From a virus: DNA of 35,290 nucleotides. Where the stretch lies: positions 1 to 35,290 of IMG/VR virus record IMGVR_UViG_3300025110_000052. The stretch is one strand, 5' to 3'. Below the pieces are notes generated by a model. That model was not told the DNA's origin. It searched no databases and saw only the letters and a program-made list of their open reading frames with translations. The translations under genes and the position numbers were made by a program. Positions 28,742 to 35,290 of the stretch are shown one piece after another. How positions within the stretch are numbered: the stretch's first letter is position 1; every line of letters starts with the position of its first letter.

Positions 28742-30697
28742 TTAAACAGTTATATCGGCTATGGTGCCAAATGAAACTGGGTTTCTTACTGCTACATCAA
28801 GCGTCATAATCCCACGGATTGAAGTTAATGCCTTGCTGAAGTCGTCTTGATCTTCACCGACAGTAATTTCTAAACCTCCTCCCCAAAAACCAGTAATACA
28901 CTGCGAGAAGTCACCATAAACAAGCGCGTTACAAACTCCAGAGGATGAACCTTTAGTTAAGTTTGAAGGTACTTGATTAGAAGAAAGAACACCCCAACCG
29001 TTAAGAGTTGCAGGTGTGCCGCCTCTACCAATTGCCTGTAAGTCTTGGTTGTAAAGGTATTCACCGCCAGACGTTTTCAATTTTTTGAGCGCCCCGACTA
29101 CCTTCGCGTTTGTAATGTACTTAACGGTTCCTGTATTTACAGCGCCGTTGTCTTCCATTACAGCAGTTTCAAGATCAACAACTTTGTCCATTGTGATCGC
29201 GCCGCCATTAGTTCCAATTGCGACAGAATTTATTGAGCTTGTATTCATAATTCCGGTTGGCTGTCCTGAACTGCCAGAGCCGTTAAGAATTGCAAGATCC
29301 ATCGCTAGCTGTAGACCATCGCGAAGATCATCTCTAATTAGCTGTTCAATACCGGGTGTTCCTTGTAAAAGTACCTGTCGAGAGTGCTTCTGGATTGCCG
29401 CTAAATTTTTTGGCGACATTTGGATTTGATCAAACGTACTGTTTGAAAAAGTAATCGCCGTAGTTTCAGAACTTAACCAGTAAGTACTGCCAACGCCACT
29501 TTGACGCGGAATTGCCACGTCACCGACTAATCCATTTATGGTTCTTACGCCTGCGGAAAGCATAACGCTCTGATTTCTTAAGGCTTGAATAAAATCACCT
29601 GCCAAAAGGTCAGTTGCAACTAGGTTGCCCCCTACATTCGCAGTTCCCGCGACGTATGTTGCACGTTCAGAAAGTGCAGTAAACGGAACGAAAAAGCTTT
29701 TCTCGGTTGAGCGCTTATGTCCTTTAAGTTCTACATCACGTGATAACTCGCGAACGTAACCAGCTTCACGGCTAGACCAATCACCAGTCAAAAGAGAACG
29801 GATACCAGCACTGATTTCATAATCGCACTGTTCTTTTTCGTTTAGCTCTACAGGGGCAACAGTTTCAACAGGCTTTGCATTAATACGCTCTAATGCAATC
29901 TTTCTAGTTTCTTCGATTGAAGTTCCCTCGGTAATAAGTGTTTCTTTTAACTCATCGCCTAGTTGATGCCTTTCGCATACAACAGAAATTTCTCTAATAC
30001 GGTTACGTTCATCAGAGGCCGCCTTTTTGGAAGCCTCAGAACGCACCACTTCAAGATCGGGTGTCGTTGTCATCTGAGTTTTAGAATCAGGTTTACTTTG
30101 TGGTGCGTCGGTTGACGCAACGGCGTTATTACGCTGTGTTTCCATATTACTAGATTCTTGCTGTGTAGACATAGTAACGTCAGTTTTTTCAACTTCTTTT
30201 GCTCTCCCTATTCCGATTTCTGGGTCAGCAGCGATGACCGCAATACTTATTTCCGCTGGCTGCCACGCACGAACGAGATAACTATCTTTATCGTCATCTA
30301 GCCTTTCGACATCATTCACAGAATACCCGACTGATACCCCGCGCAGTATCCCATTGCGGACATCGTTAAAAACTTCAGAAGGAAAAGGGTTATCGCTGAA
30401 ACGCACACGGGCATAACCGCGCTCATTTTTTAGCCACGCTTTTTCTACTACGCCTATGGGTTTATTGGGATCATGGTTGAAAAGCAAGGGAGCTGCATCG
30501 TTCAAACGTGAAAAATCAATTGCGCCCTCACGGTGATCTAAAATTTCATTTCCTAGCGCACCTCTATTTACTGGGTTCGTACTTGAGAAGCTAAATTCGA
30601 TTGTGCGATCTTCCTTAATGTCAAATTCGACGGGTTGGGATCGATGTTGTATTTGATTTTCTAAATCACGTTTCTTTTCCATTGGTGTCGGTATCAT
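28742..30697 (-). CDS. HK97-type prohead protease fused to major capsid protein
   Basis: 651 residues. Residues 1-165 are a U35-type prohead protease: HRSQPVEFDIKEDRTIEFSF, EILDHREGAIDFSR, LLFNHDPNKPIG with H75, and RNGILRGVSVGYSV with S122 as the His/Ser catalytic pair. A charged linker/scaffold region (165-290) has DERNRIREISVVCERHQLGD, typical of the delta domain. From about 290 comes the HK97 capsid fold (IQALRNQSVMLSAGVRTING, VAIPRQSG, ... LAMDLAILNGSGSSGQPTGI). Protease and capsid are normally two genes; here they are one ORF. M6 (30682) is an alternative start. Overlaps the portal by 32 bases. Confidence 0.92.
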   Translation of the reverse strand: MIPTPMEKKRDLENQIQHRSQPVEFDIKEDRTIEFSFSSTNPVNRGALGNEILDHREGAIDFSRLNDAAPLLFNHDPNKPIGVVEKAWLKNERGYARVRFSDNPFPSEVFNDVRNGILRGVSVGYSVNDVERLDDDKDSYLVRAWQPAEISIAVIAADPEIGIGRAKEVEKTDVTMSTQQESSNMETQRNNAVASTDAPQSKPDSKTQMTTTPDLEVVRSEASKKAASDERNRIREISVVCERHQLGDELKETLITEGTSIEETRKIALERINAKPVETVAPVELNEKEQCDYEISAGIRSLLTGDWSSREAGYVRELSRDVELKGHKRSTEKSFFVPFTALSERATYVAGTANVGGNLVATDLLAGDFIQALRNQSVMLSAGVRTINGLVGDVAIPRQSGVGSTYWLSSETTAITFSNSTFDQIQMSPKNLAAIQKHSRQVLLQGTPGIEQLIRDDLRDGLQLAMDLAILNGSGSSGQPTGIMNTSSINSVAIGTNGGAITMDKVVDLETAVMEDNGAVNTGTVKYITNAKVVGALKKLKTSGGEYLYNQDLQAIGRGGTPATLNGWGVLSSNQVPSNLTKGSSSGVCNALVYGDFSQCITGFWGGGLEITVGEDQDDFSKALTSIRGIMTLDVAVRNPVSFGTIADITV

Positions 30698-32204
30698 TGC
30701 TTTCTATATTAGTACCTGTTTGCTGTTTAGACGTATCAGGTATTGTTGTGTCAAAAAACAGGCCAAGTTGCTCCTGTTGTTCAACCTCGTTTTTACGAGC
30801 TGGTAGAAATTCCTCAATATCGCCTGAACCCATTTCGGATATAACTTGTGCCTGAGTTTTAAAGCCTGCTTTAACTGCCTCTTTTGCCGCTGCAATTTCT
30901 TTTTGCGGGTCAACGTATGCCCATCCTCTAAATAACCAACGAATACGGCGATACTTATCAGGATCTAACTCGTACCCACTTAGATCTAAGTTCCCACTTA
31001 GCACCGCAAGATCTAACCATAAATCGAACAAAGGTTGTAAGAATCTTTCCTCTAAATACTTTTGAATCATCTTGTAATGATCCCTATCTTCTAACAGGCT
31101 TAACCGTGATGAGCTGTAATTAGTTTGTGAAAAGTCTTTTGATACTGATTCATAACTAACCCCACATCCACTAGCCAAAGATCTAAGAATTATTCGATTA
31201 AATGGTTCAAATTCGCCGTTCGGTGCGTCTAGGTTTGGAATATTAACGCTTTCGTTACTGTTTAGATATTTAAAAGTACCCGGCTCGAAGTCTGTTACGC
31301 GCTCATTTTCAAATACGTCATCACCAACTAAACCATCATCAGAATTTGTGGATATAAAACCCATTAACGCCGAGCTGGCACGACTGCGAATTAATTGACT
31401 GTGTTGATAGCCATCTAATTGATGCATTGCCTCTAATGCAGGCGCAAGCATCGAAACGCCCCTTGTCTGCGACGGCCTGTCAGTAATTAACAGATGAATA
31501 ATTTCATCCGCATTTATTAGCATGTGTTGTTTTGTATTAACAGGGATAGGGAAAGGGGTATCGCCGGGATGTTTTTTGAAAAAACTATATCTAACAGGTC
31601 TATTAAATACATCTCTTTCTATTCCCATACGCCAAGTATTGTTTTTATTTTTTGTACCGCCGTTAAAATCATTATCCAATTGTTCTGGTTCTAATAATTC
31701 AAGCCCTAGAGGTATAGTCGAACGCCCAAAAGGTTTCTTTATTAACCTTACGAAAATTTCACCCGCCTCAAATAATTGTTTTGCAATAATTAGTTCTATA
31801 TCAGCAAAACAATCACGCCCATTAGCCGAAACTGAATCATATCTTCCCCACTGTTTCCACTTCATTTCTATTGCATCATTAATTTTTTTATCTAACTTTC
31901 CCCCGCGTTTCATACGGGTTTGACATTGAATACGCGTACCTTGCCCTATTACATTTAATGCAAAACTTCTTTGACCCTGACGCAAATAGGGGTTATCCCT
32001 GCAACCTTGCCTAGCTCTTGCTAAAAGTTTGCTATTGCTACCTTTAATTTCACTATCGGCGCTTGTTGATGCTGCCATCCAACCGAGGTTGTATCGGGTT
32101 GAATTTGCCCCCTGATAATTACGCCTTTTTTTTGGCATGGTCGTAACCTTTGCCTCTGGTTCAGATTTAAAAACGCCAGATAAAGCTTGATCAAAAAATC
32201 CCAT
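30666..32204 (-). CDS. Portal protein (lambda gpB family)
   Basis: 512 residues. The portal ring is the DNA gate of the head. Lambda-family signature: SKLLARARQGCRDNPYLRQG (helix with 'RAR-DL-RNNP-A'), then FALNVIGQGTRIQCQTRM, and a C-terminal LFDLWLDLAVLSGNLDLSGY with RIRWLFRGWAYVDPQKEIAA ('W-x-G-x-x-x-x-D-P-x-K-E') followed by 'A...AI...GL-T-...' type helices. Length is within the family range. It starts two bases after the gpW-like gene's stop and its last 32 bases encode the first residues of the capsid fusion as well. Confidence 0.92.
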   Translation of the reverse strand: MGFFDQALSGVFKSEPEAKVTTMPKKRRNYQGANSTRYNLGWMAASTSADSEIKGSNSKLLARARQGCRDNPYLRQGQRSFALNVIGQGTRIQCQTRMKRGGKLDKKINDAIEMKWKQWGRYDSVSANGRDCFADIELIIAKQLFEAGEIFVRLIKKPFGRSTIPLGLELLEPEQLDNDFNGGTKNKNNTWRMGIERDVFNRPVRYSFFKKHPGDTPFPIPVNTKQHMLINADEIIHLLITDRPSQTRGVSMLAPALEAMHQLDGYQHSQLIRSRASSALMGFISTNSDDGLVGDDVFENERVTDFEPGTFKYLNSNESVNIPNLDAPNGEFEPFNRIILRSLASGCGVSYESVSKDFSQTNYSSSRLSLLEDRDHYKMIQKYLEERFLQPLFDLWLDLAVLSGNLDLSGYELDPDKYRRIRWLFRGWAYVDPQKEIAAAKEAVKAGFKTQAQVISEMGSGDIEEFLPARKNEVEQQEQLGLFFDTTIPDTSKQQTGTNIESNDTDTNGKET

Positions 32205-32206
32205 TG

Positions 32207-32788
32207 TTAAGCACCAAAGCGAACGAATACCCTTTTACCGCTACCTAATCCCTGCTTTATTTTCTCCGCGTCGTTCTCTCTAAATATTTCTTGATTAATC
32301 CGATTTAATTCAATATGTAGTTTTTCAATATCCACCCTTTTGTATGTACGCCCACCAACTGAATATTCTTGTGCGCCATCACTAAATTTTCTTAACGCGG
32401 CTTTAATGTTATCTCTATCAATTTCGTTTTGTGTTCTGTTATCTAGTGCGGCGGGTGTGCCTGTATAAACAAGAGATTCTTTAACTTTAAATTCACCAGT
32501 TGCTAGTTGATAACTTTCTGATCCTTTACTTACTACAGCCGCCCAGATCCAATTTCCTTTATCAAAATTTGTGGTAACAGAACTTGCAATTGTAAAACGC
32601 CAACCTGAACTGTAGGCACTACCTACAACCGTTGCGCCTTCAGAAGCCGTATTAGTTCTTAAGTAGTAAGTAAGTGTCCAATCAGGAGAAGTTGCACTTT
32701 CATCAAAACCAACCGTTGCTGACCCGTCCTCCCATGTAACAGTAGTAGCAGCCGTTATAATTGCTGGAAAAGAAGAAACCCACGTCAT
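32207..32788 (-). CDS. gpW-like head-tail joining protein with N-terminal Ig-like domain
   Basis: 193 residues. The C-terminal part (LDNRTQNEIDRDNIKAALRK ... QEYSVGGRTYKRVDIEKLHI ... LNRINQEIFREND) follows the gpW-type pattern: a helix, then 'v-G-g-R-t-y-x-r-x-d-l-x-x-L' and a helix. The first 105 residues (MTWVSSFPAIITAATTVTWE ... WTLTYYLRTN) form a beta-sandwich-like segment not usual for gpW. It lies between terminase and portal, as gpW does in lambda. gpW stabilises packaged DNA at the portal; the added domain may be surface-exposed. Confidence 0.7.
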   Translation of the reverse strand: MTWVSSFPAIITAATTVTWEDGSATVGFDESATSPDWTLTYYLRTNTASEGATVVGSAYSSGWRFTIASSVTTNFDKGNWIWAAVVSKGSESYQLATGEFKVKESLVYTGTPAALDNRTQNEIDRDNIKAALRKFSDGAQEYSVGGRTYKRVDIEKLHIELNRINQEIFRENDAEKIKQGLGSGKRVFVRFGA

Positions 32789-32794
32789 TGAACA

Positions 32795-34675
32795 TCACCA
32801 AGAATTAACATAGTTTCTCTGTGCAGACGTATTAATTTTAGCGTCTTTTACGTTGTTTTTATCTGATTTAACCGATTTTAAGAGTCTATTAGTAAATATT
32901 TCGTAGATTTTACCGCGAGGAAAGCGTTGATATAAATGATTCAATGCAGCAAAAGCATACACGGCGCAATCAAGAGCTTCAACGTTTTGATTTTTCTTTT
33001 GAACGTATTCCGTACCTCTCCCGTTTTTCTTCAATACTCTTCTTTCACCTGTGAACTGTTTAAACCATGCCTCTTCTGTCTGCGCGTGGAAATGAAGCTT
33101 ATTATTGAATTTTAAACGAGCAAATAAAACATCTTTGATTGTGTCACTACCAACCATATAAACAACAACACCCTTTTTTATTGCCCTGCCCCTGTAATTA
33201 AGATCAACCCGTGAACCGCGCCCGATTGCTGGTTTCCCTGACTGGCTACTACCTTTAATACCAATAACACCTAGCCCTTGACGTTGACGGCAATAGTTAT
33301 AAACGGCCTGCGTTGCTAATCCACCTGTATCTATGGCGCAACATTCAGCTTTTAACTTGCCGCCGTTTGGATGTTCATATTCATTTGTCAGCAATATATC
33401 TAACCCTTCCCATACCGTCCCTTGATTTGGGTCGCCATAAATAACGTCATGCTGAATTAAATACATATGTTCCTCTGGCGCTATCCCCCACGTACTAACT
33501 TCAATCCGTTCATCTTTTGTCCCTCCGCCCCCCTGAATATCAACCCCCATTACAAGAAACAAAACATCCTCTGGGATAGTTCCGGGCAAATATTTTTCAC
33601 ACCGTTTTAACAGTGCCTCGGCTGATAATTGGGATTGATAGCTTTCGTCAAATGTTTCAGCTAAACGAGTATTAACAAAGGTCTTAAATAAAGGCGCGTC
33701 ATCTTTTGATCTTAGAAATTCTTCAACTAATTCAGGCCAATTTAACCAACCCGCGGGTGAATAAAGACTTGACATTTGAAAACCTGCTGTCTTTCTTGTC
33801 ATCGGCTTTTCTGCCCTCCATTCCCCTTCTCTGAGCATTGATGTTTTATGTGTCTCATCAAATCTTTCTCCACAATGTACGCACTCGTATTTAGCCGTCG
33901 AAGCATCGCGGTTTTCCCATTTCATTTGACCCCAAACAAGCGTTTGATATTTTCCACAACAAGGTGCTTTAACCCAAAATTTACGCATATCTGACGCCCT
34001 AAGTTCATTTTCAACCCTGCTGAAATCTTTTGTTGTTGGTGTACTTGTCATTAGTATTTTGCGACGGCTAAAAGTCGAAGTACGCTTAATAGCTAATTCG
34101 CATGGGTCACCTTCACTAACCCCCCCAGAGGTTGCGACATCTATAGGGTATGAATCAATTTCATCAAGAAATAAATATCTAACTGGGGCACTACGTAGCC
34201 CGGCGGGCGAGTTACTTCCTGTCAAAAGTAATATCCCATTTGCAAACTCTTTTATAAACATTGAATTGCTCGCGTCCCTAGATCTTTGCGGGGCAATCTT
34301 GGCTTTTATAACTGGCGTTTCTTCAAAGGCAGGCTCTAACCTTTGACGGCTCATTCTCTTAACCATATCCAACGAGGCAGCAACACAAAGGATGGGGGCC
34401 GGACAATGATCAATCGTATAAAGAAGGAAGTTAATACCCATTTCCGTTTTTCCAAGTTGGCTTCCAAACATCAAGACAACTCTTTCAACATCGGTATTAG
34501 TCACCGACAAACAATCCATTGGCTCTTTCAAATAAGGTGTTCTACTTGTTCGCCACGGCCCCGGTTCGCTACTTCCCTTACTGCTTAACCTTCGATGTTT
34601 ATCACTCCATTCGCTAACCGTCATCGGTTTGGGTGGAATAATGCCCTCTATAAATCCTTTCTGAAATGGGTTCAT
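32795..34675 (-). CDS. Terminase large subunit (GpA family)
   Basis: 626 residues from ATG 34675, which shares ATGA with the small-subunit stop and has AGAGG upstream; the longer frame to 34702 adds nine residues. GpA is the ATP-driven packaging motor and endonuclease. Seen: opening FQKGFIEGIIPPKPMTVSEW, Walker A GSQLGKTE (about 71-78), Walker B LFLDEID (168-174), zinc-ribbon Cys pairs CCG and CVHCG (about 239-269), and nuclease-type VMGVDIQGGG (about 380) with EALDCAVYAFAA near the C-terminus. GpA relatives use cos or headful packaging with a small subunit of Nu1 type. Confidence 0.93.
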   Translation of the reverse strand: MNPFQKGFIEGIIPPKPMTVSEWSDKHRRLSSKGSSEPGPWRTSRTPYLKEPMDCLSVTNTDVERVVLMFGSQLGKTEMGINFLLYTIDHCPAPILCVAASLDMVKRMSRQRLEPAFEETPVIKAKIAPQRSRDASNSMFIKEFANGILLLTGSNSPAGLRSAPVRYLFLDEIDSYPIDVATSGGVSEGDPCELAIKRTSTFSRRKILMTSTPTTKDFSRVENELRASDMRKFWVKAPCCGKYQTLVWGQMKWENRDASTAKYECVHCGERFDETHKTSMLREGEWRAEKPMTRKTAGFQMSSLYSPAGWLNWPELVEEFLRSKDDAPLFKTFVNTRLAETFDESYQSQLSAEALLKRCEKYLPGTIPEDVLFLVMGVDIQGGGGTKDERIEVSTWGIAPEEHMYLIQHDVIYGDPNQGTVWEGLDILLTNEYEHPNGGKLKAECCAIDTGGLATQAVYNYCRQRQGLGVIGIKGSSQSGKPAIGRGSRVDLNYRGRAIKKGVVVYMVGSDTIKDVLFARLKFNNKLHFHAQTEEAWFKQFTGERRVLKKNGRGTEYVQKKNQNVEALDCAVYAFAALNHLYQRFPRGKIYEIFTNRLLKSVKSDKNNVKDAKINTSAQRNYVNSW

Positions 34676-35184
34676 GCTGCCTCTACAAATCTTTCTAAAC
34701 AACTATGAATTTCTTGACGCATAACAGAATCAATTGCTGACGCATCAGTTTCACTAGCAAATAAATTACTAACCCGATCAGGTAGCGTTAAAAATGCCTC
34801 ACGAATACCAACCGCCATTTCAAAACTTTTTTTCTCAACTTCCTTTGCACTTATCAATTCTTTCTTTTGTTGCTCAACCTGTATCCTTGCTAGTTCTGCT
34901 GTATAGAACTCTTTCTTCGCACGTGAAATATTGAAATCTGGGATCTCATCGGCTGCCATTCCATCAACTTGTTTCTTTAATTCTTTTTTTGTCTGCGCCG
35001 TTATCGGTCTAGGAGCTGGAACACTATTTTGATCCCATAATCTCACCGCATCATCTTTGTTAAGTAACTCCCGCCCGTTCACCTTAACAATTGCATCCTT
35101 TAATATTCCCGTTTGCCTTCTCTGCGAAACCGCTGATCTACTAACGCCTTTCAGCTTTGCTAAGTCTGCAAAAGTAATGAACAT
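34672..35184 (-). CDS. Terminase small subunit (Nu1-like)
   Basis: 170 residues. The N-terminal winged-helix (FITFADLAKLKGVSRSAVSQ, then RRQTGILKDAIVKVNGREL) fits a DNA-recognition domain, and the C-terminal helices (KKEFYTAELARIQVEQQKKE ... FEMAVGIREAFLTLPDRVSN) are the Nu1/DUF1441-like multimerisation part. It recognises the packaging site and hands DNA to the large subunit. ATGA coupling to the next gene. Upstream (35205-35238) are a companion motif and a hairpin. Confidence 0.85.
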   Translation of the reverse strand: MFITFADLAKLKGVSRSAVSQRRQTGILKDAIVKVNGRELLNKDDAVRLWDQNSVPAPRPITAQTKKELKKQVDGMAADEIPDFNISRAKKEFYTAELARIQVEQQKKELISAKEVEKKSFEMAVGIREAFLTLPDRVSNLFASETDASAIDSVMRQEIHSCLERFVEAA

Positions 35185-35204
35185 TTAGCCTATTTGTTAA
35201 GTCC

Positions 35205-35238
35205 CTACGACTACATAGTAAACCAACTTGCGAAGTTG
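35205..35238 (-). promoter_or_regulatory. Control region upstream of small terminase gene
   Basis: Minus strand TACTATGTAGTCGTAG (35220-35205) matches the 6861-6876 element at 15 of 16 bases. Next to it, CAACTT-GCG-AAGTTG (35224-35238) is a perfect 6-bp hairpin without a U-run. No convincing -10 is seen. It may be a late promoter/activator site or part of the packaging site. Confidence 0.45.
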
Positions 35239-35290
35239 TTAAGGTCGTCAAAAAATCTACGCTAAAAAAATATCGAGCCTTTGGATGACC

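Noticed and set aside
1-35290. CRISPR arrays, insertion sequences, rRNA, integrase gene
   Set aside because: No regular spaced repeats, transposase, rRNA-like segment or recombinase with the tyrosine or serine catalytic signature was seen in the six frames.

Overview
The window reads as most of the genome of a temperate, lambda-like siphovirus infecting a (probably marine, picocyanobacterial) cyanobacterium. Three things point there. The head and tail genes form a complete leftward module with a lambda GpA-type terminase, lambda-type portal, HK97-type protease-capsid, a G/GT frameshift chaperone and a short tape measure. A cassette of secreted and membrane proteins (about 7971-11675) resembles, from memory, hypothetical proteins carried by marine cyanophages. 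The sequence is AT-rich and densely packed with ATGA/TAATG stop-start overlaps. No integrase, lysin or DNA polymerase is visible, so the window is probably not the whole genome; its left edge cuts an ERF annealing protein gene.

Layout. 1-651 (minus): ERF recombinase and a small coupled ORF behind a promoter. 714-1475 (minus): a putative HTH repressor, with an operator-bearing promoter upstream of it. 1838-6261 (plus): early/replication operon with a DnaT-like initiator protein, PD-(D/E)XK nuclease, winged-helix protein, small unknowns, RusA resolvase and a C5 cytosine methyltransferase whose reading frame is broken near its end. 6268-7523 (plus): several very small genes, each with its own promoter or terminator, and two structured-RNA candidates. 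7529-7914 (minus): two small proteins. 7971-10015 (plus): membrane protein and three secreted proteins. 9966-11675 (minus): four small proteins, most with membrane segments. 11766-35184 (minus): tail fibres, tube-like proteins, J/K/L/M-like tail tip, tape measure, GT chaperone, tail tube, connectors, capsid, portal, gpW-like protein and both terminase subunits.

Regulation is the most striking signal. A 10-bp near-palindrome, GGGTCWACCC (W = A or T; either orientation), occurs at six exact and two degenerate non-structural-gene positions. In seven of these eight it sits between the -35 and -10 boxes (or against the -35) of a readable promoter. Two sites bracket the repressor gene, and others sit in front of the ERF operon, the small plus-strand genes, the 11675-9966 operon and the tail-chaperone gene. 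A second 12-13-bp element, TACGYYTAMRTAT-like, accompanies almost all of them and occurs alone near several structural-gene starts. Together these look like a phage-wide repressor/activator regulon.

Other main points are a -1 frameshift signal A AAA AAC that makes the tail-assembly GT fusion; a methyltransferase gene with a 254-codon overlapping frame that carries its own family-like motifs, both disrupted at one TTTT run; and a terminator directly after the major capsid gene.
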